A DNA stretch of 64,000 nt from Phoenix dactylifera (Eukaryota; Streptophyta; Magnoliopsida; Arecales; Arecaceae): contig NC_052395.1 of NCBI RefSeq assembly GCF_009389715.1, positions 5,604,812 to 5,668,811 on the forward strand, in the 5' to 3' direction. The position numbers and the translations under genes were made by a program. Shown here piece by piece: positions 12,701 through 24,488 of the stretch. The notes beneath the pieces were generated by a model, which saw only the letters and a program-made list of their open reading frames with translations, was not told the origin of the DNA and ran no database searches. Numbering within the stretch: position 1 is the first letter of the stretch; each line of letters starts with the position of its first letter.

Positions 12701-15700
12701 GCCTCTTAATATCTATGCCATCGATCATCACAACTCCCTCGTTCGCATCGTAGAACCGCTGTACCAATGCAATGGCTGTGGACTTACCACTCCCACTGGT
12801 GCCTACGAGAGCAACAGTCTGCCCTGCAGGGACCTGAAGGTCGAAATCCTTCAGGACAAGCGAGTCTGGTCTCGATGGGTATGCAAATTGGACCGACTCA
12901 AATTTGATCTCGCCCCGAATGCAGTCCAATTTTATTCCCTTGGGATCTTCAGCATCGATCTGCGGTATGCGATTGATCCTATCAATAATCCGGGATGCAG
13001 CGACCGATGCATCGGTGAAGTGCTTCACCTCGGGGAGTGCCATTCCAAGGGATCTGCACCATGGGTGTGAGCATTCACCAATCAAACATGAAAAAGAAAC
13101 TAGCCAATTTAATCTTATATCTGCACAATTCTATGAGCAATGCACCAAATTAAGAGAGAAGCAAGTAATAAAACTACATACAGGCCACCCATGACGAAGG
13201 AGATCCCTGCTGCATAGATCCTTCCTCCACTCTCACCGCGGTACATAACCAATCTACTCCCATACCAGGCAAGAAAAGCCCATATGGCGAAAGAGAGGCC
13301 TGTACACCCTACAGCCAGCCCTTTTGCGATGCCTTGCTTGATCCCCAGCTTCACAGTCCTATCCAAAATAGCAGCATACCTCTCCACAATCCTTTTCTCT
13401 GCAGTGAAGGAATATATAGTTTTGATTGAGCTCAGTGCCTGCTCTACTATGCCATTTGCTTTGGCGTAAACTTCGCGGGACTTGCGAGAGAGGCGGAGAA
13501 GATATTTGCCGTAGATGAGGCCCGGGATTATCAGAAGCAAGACAAGTGGGAAGGCCACCAAGGAAAGTCTCCATGAGAAGTAGGTGGAGAATATGAGTCC
13601 AGAGATGAAGGCTGAAGAGTTCATCAGAAAGACAGGTACCTGTGGGAGGGGAAAGGAAAAAAGAAATTAATATCTGTTTCTTGATGGAAGATTTATTAAT
13701 ATTTATTCTAGTTTGATTAGTATCGAACATATTAGCCTAAAAATTATTCAGACCAAAACAGGAAACATATCGAATATATTAGTGGTCGATGCAAATGCAT
13801 AAATGCCATGATGAGTCTTGTGGATTTCCCAAAACTTAGATGTTGAAAGGTTTATTATTATTGTTTTAAGAGGACCCTGTTCTTTTATCTTTTTCAAGAT
13901 TAGTTTGTTATCCGAAGGGCATTAAAGAATATGATTCTAGTAATTGATTCTGTGTTCAATCTCATAGCCAATTAGTATATTTGTCAAAGAATCATAGAGA
14001 CAGCGACTGGTGGCCAACTATTGATGGTCAAGCCCGAATAATTCCTTGGTCACAAGGATTTTTAAAGTAGGTTAGATTCCACTTGTTTGGAACGTGTCGC
14101 CTGATAATCGCTATGCTCTCTTAATTTTAGTTACATGGGAGTTCACTTCCTCGAAATGTGCTAATGTTCTGAGAGTTCGACCTCCTTTAATAAGATGGAT
14201 GACAAGTTCTCGGATTTCCTCGTAATTTAGATTTGATCAGCAAGACAAATATTTCCTAAGAAGACGAAGTTTGGCTCTAATGCAAGGATTATTCATCAAG
14301 TGCATGCACAATTTTGATTATCATGAGTTCAAATCATAATTTAATCTGCATGTCTTATAGCTCTGTTTAGTGGATGAGCAAGAATGAGAAACAAAGAGGA
14401 GAATATTTCTTCCAAGTATCTGGCAGTAGAAATTAAATTTAACAGAATAAAAGGTGAAAAAAAAATAAAGACCAAACTTTTCTCTAACAAATCTACTCCT
14501 AGTCCTCAGCAAAACTGAAAGCATTCGGACAAGAGGCATCCATGATGTTGTCCCTTGGTAGAAAGGGAAGTAATTCTACCAACTTTCAGATTCTCGATGA
14601 AAAGGCTACACTAACTTTCCCCTAGCCGAAGCTACTTTCTTTTTTTAATTTCTTCTTTATAAATGCCGTACTTTTGATCCAAACAAATAGAACAAGAAAA
14701 TTACTTGTCATTTTGGTTCACTTCATTTGCCTTCAACGAGTTAATACTTTGAATCTTTGATTAACATAATATGAACGCCGTTAGACTTCATAACCGACAT
14801 GTTCGTGAAGACAAAGAAGAAGAAGACCATTCTCAATGAATCATTTTATCATATCTAATTTTCAAAGTAACCAAGGTGGTGGTTTTTTCCTTCCTTGTCC
14901 TGAGAAGAAGGTGATTAGGTCATCACCATTTCATTAATAAGATCAAATGAGCAGCCAAGTTGATTTTGATGGGGAACAAATGACTTGGTCTAATATATAT
15001 ACGTACATGTTCTATACTATGATGGGAAAAATAAAATGATGATCTCGGTCAAATGCTTGCAGGTAACATTGAACACACACAGGGTTGATGAATACCTTCT
15101 CACTCAGGACCTCTTGTATGAGTGCAGTGTCCTTTGATATACTGTTAATGATCTCTGAAGTCGTTGCTTCTTGGGAATCAAAGAACCCAACTTCCTGTCT
15201 GAGAATAGCTTCCAAATATGTGTATCTAATTCTCAGCACCTGCCTCTCACTTGTTCTACTCCAGCAATACCCTTCTGCAGTCGCGCACAGCATTATTAGA
15301 ATCACAAGCTAAAAGCTCATATATATCACATAGTATCTTATAAAGCCGACAGGCTGTAGAAAGAGTTTGGGCTATAAGAATTACCCATAAAGGCCACCAC
15401 CAAGACTGCTAATCCTAGGTATACAAAATATAGACAATACTGCAAAAAAAATGAAACAGATACGGATCATAGATATATAGAATTAACAAAAAGTATTTCG
15501 GAGTTGGAGCAAACGAGAAAACAAGGAGAAGAAGGGTTATAGTCAACCAACCTTTTCAACCTCGTGCATGAAATCTACACGGCCTTGTTGAGTCTTGCCA
15601 TACCCCAGGCTGTTCATGACATTGCTTGCAAAGAGAAGAAGGCAGTTGACAGCACACCCATCTCCGATAGATCCTATGGTGCCCAGCAACATCAGAACAA

Positions 15701-15809
15701 CATCAAGCCCATCGGCGAATCTAAACAACCCATGCATATATCTCTTCTCCTTCTTCTTCTTCCTACTCTCGCTGCCTCTTCCTCCTCCTCCCTCCATCAG
15801 AGCATCCAT
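9797..15809 (-). CDS. ABCB: Full-size ABCB (MDR/P-glycoprotein) transporter, nine exons
   Basis: ABCB full transporters use ATP to export or import small molecules such as auxin, alkaloids or other metabolites across membranes. Exons on the - strand are 15809-15552, 15439-15385, 15274-15096, 13639-13182, 13053-12513, 12325-12146, 12030-10744, 10687-10245 and 10148-9797. All junctions keep frame and give 1250 residues, the normal family size. Order: TMD1 (about 30-310), NBD1 with Walker [10 protein letters not shown] (about 401), signature LSGGQKQR (about 505) and Walker [13 protein letters not shown]; then TMD2 (about 620-950) inside the large exon 7; then NBD2 with Walker [10 protein letters not shown] (about 1047), a second LSGGQKQR (about 1150) and a second Walker B. 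Both ATP sites look intact. The start MDALMEGG is chosen because it precedes a short basic N-terminus and lies about 135 bp after a TATA box. The nearest style is the ABCB8/ABCB15-like clade; the substrate cannot be read from sequence. Confidence 0.95.
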
Positions 15810-15942
15810 CCTCCTGGTCTCCAATGGAAAGGAAAACACAAGGAACTTGAGAGCACTGGGCCTATATGTATAGTCCCAGGAAAGTTATTGGCTGGTTTTA
15901 ATTGACTGTTGGTGCCTCAAGTGGACTCTCCTCATGCTCACA

Positions 15943-15950
15943 TATTTATA
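15943..15950 (-). promoter_or_regulatory. TATA box of the ABCB gene
   Basis: On the - strand TATAAATA lies about 135 bp before the ABCB start codon at 15809. A second AT-rich stretch (TATATATG) lies just further upstream. Confidence 0.65.
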
Positions 15951-15959
15951 GACATATAT

Positions 15960-16343
15960 AAAAGAAAGGACCCTCTCTGTATTACCACCTTCCTGTCGTA
16001 ACCTCAGCATGAGGTTGTTTTGATCATTACTTTAATGGCTTGTGGGGGTTGCTTTCTTAATGTAAAGCTACGAAGAGCCATTTGCAGAGCTTTCGATAAA
16101 GCTATAGCTACCCATCACCAACGCTCCCTTGCTCCCCTTTGCGGATTCTAGTCATCTTATTTCTCTTTCTTTTTGGTAATTTTCTTGCAAATTCCTATTG
16201 ATATCTCCCTCTCTCTTCACCACTTGCCCTGTTCAACCAGGGTTGAGTAAGAAGTCCAAAAATCACGTGGTGGATGCACTAAGATTCCCATATAGATCGT
16301 ACCCATCTATACCTATAAATCTATTTTCTTTTCTCGTTACATC

Positions 16344-16384
<41 letters not shown>

Positions 16385-18888
16385 AGTGGGAAGTGTCATC
16401 GAGCACACGTCTTTCAAGCGTGCCTTGAAAATGACATATAATAGGGAAGTTTGGTTTTAGTTAGGCTAGTTTAATTGAGCTCTCCATTATTAATCAACTT
16501 GCAGGGGGCCATGGGCCTATGGCTAACCCCTTGCTAATCTTTATAAGGTTAAAAATTTCAAATCATGTGGGGAAAGCAGTAAAATACTTAGTAGTTCCAA
16601 TCAATTGTTTGACACTAGGGCTCAAAGTTGAAGCTCCTTTTGTTTCACCAAAAGCTCTTATGGTGGTCGCATTTCCAAAAGCAACATGCCTTGTTCTACG
16701 CCCAACCACTCGCCTAATTAAGGGCACGTTCGACATGGGAAGGATGGTTGGAAGAAACAAAAATTAGTTCTTCCGTAAGTGGCAAGACCCCATGGTCTCT
16801 TGAGAATGAAATCGATTCTTAACATGTGGCATAGCGTGTGCACTTTGCTTGGTGGGTTCTTTTCTGGGTAGATCGGATTCTATTTTGTGGGAACATTTGT
16901 TTGGGCCACGTGAACGCATCCAAGTAAGAAAAAAGCCGTGGGAATTCCAGCCAACCTTAATCTCTCTAGAGAATGCATGATTCTTGCCTCCAATATAGCT
17001 TTTTCTCTAATCAGCACATAATTCTTGCCGCCAATTAGATAGTGTTTTCTCCAATCAAAATGCATAGAATTCCTGCAAGGCATCTGTGTTTTGCATAAAA
17101 TCTTATCAACCTTCTTCAGCTAGAAGCATCTGTGTTCAGAGAAATTGCTCGACTCTCATCTCAAACTTTGAAATAACCTCGCGACATTGGCATCGTACGT
17201 TGAGAGACGTTAATCTATCCTTTAAAAAAAAGCTGACTCACATCAGGATATAGAGCTTATATAGTTGCAGACTGAAGATACAAAAATCCTCCAAATCATT
17301 TATGAGATTGTTCAACTTGTTGAATAATTTAACATGTCTACTTACAGACCACTATCTTTTATAAAAGATTTTTATTGCTCTTTTGTGTTTTTATTTCTTG
17401 CAAATTCTTTATAAATAGTTTTTGTAAACTTTTCATTTTCTAATAAAGGCCGGATGGCTTTGCCTCCCTCTTCATCAAAAAAAATAATATTAACATTGGC
17501 ATGAGTTTGCTCATTTTCTTTTCTTTTCTTTCTTTTTTGGAACAAGCTTATTTTCTTTGAGAAGAGAGCTGGTATAGTCATTATTTAATGCACAGTTTTG
17601 GCTGCAGATTATGCTCTTGGGATGCCCAAGATGGTCGACACAGGCTTCGACCAACTTTGAGTCCCATGAATTATGAAGTGTAATGCTAGCTGGAGTAAAT
17701 GGGTAATTGGAAGTTGGACAATCAAATGGTTAGTGAACTACTCCGAGATCTAATCCAACAACAACTATTGCCTGTCCCCTATCAAGTATGAGTGGATTAG
17801 CTAGGCAAATGATCATATTTACTATTATATATGATTGTTTTCTAGTATTTACATAATAACAACATCTCAGAACCTCTGCACAATTACTTTCTTCAAGACT
17901 TTCTTTTTAAGATTTTATGAGGCTTTTTTTCCTAATAGATCCCATAGTCGTGGTTGCAAAAACTATTGAAAAATTAGATGGAACAGACACAAAACAAAGC
18001 AGCATATGAGAACAATCATGCCGCAATAAAAACATTCTCAATTAAACAAATTAAAAAAATATGAGCTAGCCATACATCCACTTAAATGCATCATGTATGC
18101 CGAAAACTAATTAAACTATTCTAGATGTATGCCAAAAATTAGATGGGGGCATGTACTCTTTTTGTGTGCCCATACCATATGGTCATCACAGTCGTTTATT
18201 TCTATGGACCTTATTCATCAAGCAGCATTTTAACATACTGCTATAAAAACGAACGACTATGATTATCGGCATGAGTCTAAAATTTGACCTAGCCCATTTT
18301 TCATTGGCATTCATCTTCAAGTTGTCTGGACCCAACAAATCCCATCCAAAGTTGGACCCATATGACTTTTGGATGGGGTAAAGCTCTTGATATCTTTTGA
18401 TTTGTTGTCTCCAAAAAAAAAAAAAAAAGAGTACGCATAATTGATATCGTCATGGATACAAACCTGATGCTAAAGAGACATGGAAGCAAAGGCCAGGAGG
18501 ACGGCTTGATAGCATCTTCTTTTTCTTCATTTGGCTTGCCAGCTAGTTGGGTCAATTTTATTATTACTACGAATATATAAGTTACGTATCAAAAAAGGAA
18601 AAAAAACTTATATTTTATTATTCGTTGCACGATGTTAACCTGTTAGGTACCTTTTTTTTTTTTTTTACTTTGTAAGGAATCCTTGTTATTTAACCCCTGC
18701 CATGCGACCTTTCAGAGAATCACGCAACAATAGATGATTCTTGTTGGACTCCACCCATAGGCACATGACCCTAGCATTTGCCACAATTCTTCTAGCCGGA
18801 ACCCAGCTAGATCCAATGTTATCAGACCATGCTTATGATGCCCAAAAAAATTAAATTATGCCATGTCTGAGGTGACATAAGTTCTGGT
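15960..18888. other. Upstream region of ABCB; no gene recognised
   Basis: Probable promoter region of the ABCB gene followed by unassigned sequence. It holds a GA microsatellite (16345-16383), a poly(A) run near 18413-18428 and a poly(T) run near 18652-18666. Short open frames here show no family resemblance. Confidence 0.6.
16345..16383 (+). repeat. (GA)n microsatellite
   Basis: About 17 uninterrupted GA units, roughly 540 bp upstream of the ABCB start. GA tracts near plant promoters can bind BPC/GAGA-binding factors. That role is only possible here. Confidence 0.85.
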
Positions 18889-19003
18889 TGTGAGAACCCA
18901 TGCAGGCGTGTATTTAATCTCACATCCGTTATTCGCCAAGAAGATTTTGGATACTTATACATGACTAAAAGACCCAAAAATACCTTCCGACTAGTCTTTT
19001 TGG

Positions 19004-20540
19004 CATTACAATAAAAATAGGATTTTCTGACTCCTATGTGCCGATGCAAGAAAAAAGCGTCGGCAATTTTGTGAGCGCGCCAAAATTTGCCGACGATTTT
19101 TAGTAGCGTCGGCGGAAATAAAACTAAAACGACGTTAGGTAGCGTCGTTGAAACCAAATTGTAAAACAACGCTTCTAAGCGTCGTCAGAGGCCAAAGAGA
19201 AAAAGAGCTTTTACGCGTCGTCGGAATCCTACTCACTAAACACCCCTTAATGCTTACTTTTTATCTTAAACCCCTGGGCCAGACAATGCTCAAAAGCGTC
19301 GTCGGACACCAACCTACTTTCACTTGGGCCGGACGACGCTTAAAAGCTTCGTCAGATGCCAACCCGGTCCAGTCAACAGTGTATGGGGTCCGACGACGCT
19401 TATAAGCGTCGTCGGACACCATCCCACTCTCCCCTATTATCCCATGGTCGTCGCCCTATAAAACACCGCGACCCTAGCCAAGAAACCCTAGCCACGGTCA
19501 GAGAGAGAGGAGGAGGGGAGCCGAAGGGGGGGGGTCGCTGGCGACCTCCATGAAGGAGGTGGCAGAGTCGTTGGAGGTGGAGTAGGAGAAGGGGGAGCCG
19601 TCGGTGAGGACGCCGAGCGAGGTGGTGATGAGGATCTCTTGGTGGCCGAAGCTGATGAGGAGCTCCCAGGCGTCGAGGTCAGCAGTGGTGCTGAAGGCCA
19701 TTGCAGTTCGAGGCGGAGGGTGCTGAGCAGAGCCGCTGCCCATGCTGGAGGACGTCGTTGCAGTCCGAAGCAGAGGGCGCCAAGGTAGAGGCGTCAGGCA
19801 GAGTCCCATCGCCAAAGCCCTTGCCGGAAAGAAGCTCCGGAAGCCAAACTCCATCATCAGGCAGAAGATTGTCCGAAGTGGTTCTGGCATTCATTTAATT
19901 TTTTACTATTTTTGTATTTTTGTGGCATTCATTTATTTTTTTTACTATTTTTTGTATTTTTTGTATCTCATTCATTTAGATATGTTGGGATCGCTCATCT
20001 TAGAAGCGGGAGTACTGATTCGAACTGGATAGAGAGCTGCTGCATTTTGTAATTAAATTTCTTTCGTTTCTTTATTGTGGTTGCGACCACTATGGACGAG
20101 ATAGAAGGAGAAAGAAATTAAAACGAGGGTGAAGATGAGGTTGGAGAGAACCATTGATCGGTCTCCCCAATTGTAATTTGTAAACAAACATCTTGTAAAC
20201 ATCATATATAAATTGGACATTTGTAAAAGAACCATTGATCCCAGCTTTTTTTTTTGCCTCCAAAAAAATTAATTAGGCTTTTTAAATATTTTTTTTAAAA
20301 AATAACTCTAACGAAACTTTAAAGCATCGTTAGAATTAGTATTGCCGATGCTTTAAAGCGTCGGTAAATCTTCCGTTACTGCCGACGCTTTTCAAAAGGG
20401 CCGGCAAAAATTTTTTTCACTCCCACATATCCGACGTTTTTGCGACGCTTTAGAAAATGTCGGCAAAAAAATTACCAATGCTTATAAGCGTTGGTATAGG
20501 CTTTAAAAACCATCGGAAAAGATAGGTTTTTTTTATAGCA
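19004..20540. mobile_element. Small non-autonomous CACTA (En/Spm) element
   Basis: Inserted in a TRIM LTR with a perfect 3-bp duplication TGG (19001-19003 and 20541-20543), the size typical of CACTA elements. The left end reads CATTACAATAAAAATAGG; the right end, reversed, reads TGCTATAAAAAAAACC. Both are one- or two-base decays of a CACTACAA-type terminus. Just inside both ends are many short direct and inverted copies of a GCGTCGG / CGACGCTT motif, the usual subterminal transposase-binding array. No transposase is encoded. A TATA-like site lies at about 19458, and a coding-like GC-rich piece occupies 19500-19890. Confidence 0.8.
19498..19690 (-). pseudogene. Coding-like GC-rich fragment inside the CACTA element
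   Basis: On the - strand a frame with coding-like composition reads MAFSTTADLDAWELLISFGH and on through a Ser/Thr-rich stretch. GC content is far above that of the element ends. I do not recognise the family. CACTA elements often pick up pieces of host genes, so a captured fragment is the simplest reading, but it could be element-specific leader sequence. Confidence 0.35.
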
Positions 20541-20564
20541 TGGGTGAGGTCCTAGGCTGTGACA

Positions 20565-23500
20565 CTTGTAGTTTGATTAGTGCTATTCTTTTTTTTTAAA
20601 AAAAAATTAATAATCTTGACCAATCCAAGTTCATTTTTAATGCATTTCCAATCTCTAGAATGCATGTGTTCTTGGAATTGCCTTTAAAAAGCATTTTCTT
20701 CGAATGAAATTAATTAAACATGCGCCAAAGGATTAAGTTCAAAAACATTGTGAATATGAAAAGGGCTATCATGATAAAAATGCACTGCAACATAAGCTAT
20801 GCAAGAGAAAGCGTATCCTTCTTTTTATAATTAAACTAGACACGTAACTTATAGATAGGATGGTTAGGTAAGAAGGGAAAAAAAATTGACCATGTCATTC
20901 ACGTTAGGCTAAGCCCACAAAAGGAGTTCTACTCACGATTGTTCTAAAGCACCTTTTGGAAGATTAACCTTCTTAAAAAGATGTTTGCTACATAATCTAT
21001 GGGTCAAGCACGCAATCATTTACTTAAGCCATCAATATTAGATGTAAGAACTTCTTTTAGCTTTCCTAAACACTGCAACATAATCACAAGAAAGGCGATG
21101 TCGACTAAAAGCACATTCTAAACGGTTCATTGGGGCAAATTTGAGGTGTGTTATGAACCCTATTAATTAATATGCATGATTTGTTCTTCCATATCTATGA
21201 AATGGTTTTTTGTGCCCCACCATTGTTGTCGACAAAAATAAGGGGCCTAAGGAAAAAAGCATGTATGAGACCTGCTCGATCTCTTTAAATACATTGGATT
21301 ACTAAAAAAAAATTGAAGTAGATGCTGATGATGCGTAGGGTAGCTGAGTCCTTATAGTGGCATAGCCAATGCACAAAATTTGCTAGGTGGCCATGCCATG
21401 AATGCCGAGCAACTTATCGGGTCCGATAGAGCAGGGTCGGGTTAGGTCTTTCATGCAAAAGAAGAATTTGCCTTCTTTCAAACAATTTCTTTATTGGATC
21501 AATGACAAATTTTGGAGTGCTTTGATATCCGTGCATTAGGCAATCTGACGGTGGATTTATGCGAAGGAAGCCGAATCGTTCTTTCTGCGAAAGATACAAC
21601 CCTCATCCTCCAAACCATTACATTCCCAGGTGCTGGTCTGGCTGAAAAGCACAAAAGAAAAGGAAATGGAAATCCAAATTCAGTGCAGCAGGGGATGTTG
21701 CAGGTCTCATTCTCACTAACAAACACCAGATGTGCTAAAGACTTCTATGACATAAAGTATACGAACAGCTAATGATGGACTAAACTGCTCCAACAGACCT
21801 CCTGCCATCCCCTGAAAAATTAAAGCATGCAAGCTAAAAAGCATATGACACACCCCACTTGCAATCATCTAGAAAAAAAAAAGGAAAAAAGAGGAAAAAG
21901 CAGCGTTGAAGGAAGGGATTATGGCGAGGGTCCACCGACCGAAGTAGCCGCCATGGGGGGCTCCAATGGTCCCTAAACAGTTCCTTCAGTCTAATTATGC
22001 CATTGCTAACCTTGTATCATATTCACAATGTTGCATCACTGAGTGAGCTTTTATGGACTTTGATGAACTTTTCGAGGGCCATAACCGAAGGTTGGCATAG
22101 ATTAGGTAACAAACTAGTCCAAGAAAGCATGAGCTATTCTAATCATACCAAGAGATAAGATTTGTTAATGTCATACTCATGGACAACTTTAACTATATTT
22201 TATGCAGTGCTTTAGCACCAGATAGTTCCCTTGCTTGTACGGGACCACTCATCACAAAGATGAGCGACTTCAACAAAAAGGGGTCAAACCACTACTAGGG
22301 ATCACGCTCGGCGGCCCGTCCCCGGCCGGCCACCCGCTTGCTTGAGTATCATAATTCTCCTCCGGGAAACAAGCATGCTGTAATCTGATAAAACAAAAAC
22401 ATTTACGTTAATTTTGAACATTAAAACTATATAGATGCATGTGGTTCGATTAATCAAGTGACTAGTTTAATGTTTGTTTGTATAAGCACATTTAAGACGC
22501 TTCGAGGATCCTGAAATCTTGAAGGAAACCAGGAGCGAACTTGAGTTGAGCCATCTGAAAATATGAAAAAAAAAAAATCAAAGATGGCTATTGAAAAAGT
22601 AAGTCCACAATGGGAATATACATTTGAGAAAATGTTTAGGAAACGTGCAGGCTAGGGTCTCAAGGTGTCAAACTTTTGGAGATTGGCCAAGAGAAAGGAC
22701 AGGAAAATGTTGGGGATAGAGTAGTATATAGAAAATTAATAATGATCAAAGATTCAGAAACTTTGAACTCAGATCTTATTTGAATATAATAGTTCATCTT
22801 TTTAGGAGAGAATCTTGTAATTGGATGCCTAGACATGCCATACATAGACAACAAAATACAACACGGAATCTACAATACAAGAAAATCATTTCCTCATAAG
22901 GGATAAAAGTTGTTTAGGAGAGTCTGTATACAATTACAAAGAGGAAAAGGTTCGTATCTTTCATAGATCGGAAAGAATGCTCGAGATCTGAAAACCATAA
23001 AAAAAATCAAAAAGCAGAAGCACGAACAAGTGATCGAATAACATGAAGCAAAAGAAGAACAATACCAACATACATACATACATGCATATACATATACATA
23101 TGTGTGCATATTAATACTTGTTGAATCATCGGAGATTGTTTGGCTTTCTAAAATTCTTCTTCTTGAAGAGTTATTCAATTAATCTAGAAGTGCGTAGATC
23201 ACTTTGTTTACTTAAAAAATGCTTTAATTTCCTAATTGTTCTGATTTTAATATCCCATGAAATGAAGAAATAGCTAGAGAGACTCAATTTTGATTTTTTT
23301 TTTTAAGAAAAAAAGAATCCAACTAGCATATTTGCAACTTTTTGAGAAAGGACTTGGAAGTGACCGGCCAAGGAGATGGTACTTCTATTTAGACTAATGG
23401 AGATCTATTATCCAAATCTGAAAGACTTGAGTCAACTTCTCATGCCAGTCCTAATCTCCTCCTCTTTGCACCGTACCATGCATATATCTATCATAGCTTA

Positions 23501-24295
23501 TATTATGGCAACCTCAAACTGGATAGACAAAGCACCGCGCGATGAGAAAACGTGCCCAGGGATCCCAATCCACGTAAAGATGGCCCCAAGTATGCCGTGG
23601 AAAGGAACCAAAAGTTGGGAGGCTTGGAGGTATATGTGAGAACTGCTCAGAAGATACCCAGGAAATTAAAGAGAGAAGATTATGTAGTACTGGAGGATCT
23701 TTCTTTGATCTATGAAAATTTGGATTGGATGGAGTACCCAGGGGCGGTGCTTTGCTGTTTGCACTTTGCTTTAGCTTAAGGCAACGTCCAAGGACAGCGC
23801 AAACTGGTACAAAGTCCAGAAGAAAGAAAAGTTTGAAGAAAAGCTGATCAACGAGTGGGAGAGGAAAGCCATGCATCATTATAGCCGCTGCTTTTCTCCG
23901 TTGGAAAGCAAAAGATGCTGCTGTGTTCTCGAGCAGGATGCGGTTTGCTTTGGAGTGGTTCTTTTTGAGCCATAAAGTTGCACAAAGTTGAATACATTCA
24001 CTGTTACGTGGAAGCCAGTTCCGAATACGTCAACTTCCTCTTTCTCCCGTTCTTTTTTTCACCTCATCCTCATCTTTTGAGGGTGCTGACCCCCGGCGAG
24101 GATGGAGGCCCACTGTTCAAGTTTAGCTCATGGAATTAAATCTTGGCTGCCGACCATCATCCAAGTCCTTTTCGATTAACCTAAAATTGACATGACATTA
24201 CCCGTCCAAAAAGATCGAACATATTTAGCACTGACAAATTTAGTTTCTTAATCTGGTATATGTAGGACTAAAAATGTACCTAGATGTTTTGAATG
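20565..24295. other. No gene recognised
   Basis: AT-rich sequence with stops in all frames. It contains a short GC-rich patch at 22305-22335, a CATA-type microsatellite at about 23070-23105, and several short open frames between 21500 and 23880 that show no recognisable domain. Confidence 0.55.
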
Positions 24296-24488
24296 GAGAT
24301 TGTTAGATGATTTCTTTTGGTATGATCATATGTTAGAATAATTTTAAAATATGGGCTTTCACTGATTACGTATTTTTGTTTTATAAAACGAATTAGACAT
24401 ATGACTTATAATGGTACTATGGTTAAAATATAATGAGTGATCACTTTGTTTTATGGGCTTTTGGTGCACCTTGGATGTAGAGGATTGA

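Larger units (their letters stand above)
18889..20564 (+). mobile_element. Solo LTR of a TRIM retrotransposon, split by a CACTA insert
   Basis: The outer parts, 18889-19003 and 20544-20564, join to an approximately 136-bp LTR starting TGTGAGAACCC and ending GGCTGTGACA. This is the same LTR family as the complete TRIM at 60867-61305, here read from the + strand. Flanks CTGGT (18884-18888) and CTTGT (20565-20569) differ at one base and look like the 5-bp target duplication. No second LTR or primer site is adjacent, so it is a solo LTR. A CACTA element sits inside it. Confidence 0.75.

Noticed and set aside
18889-19003. Reading the LTR at 18889 as a Cassandra-type element with 5S rRNA sequence
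   Set aside because: No 5S promoter boxes are visible in this LTR family.
22300-22340. GC-rich patch considered as an rRNA or organelle fragment
   Set aside because: Too short, and no conserved rRNA motif could be recognised.
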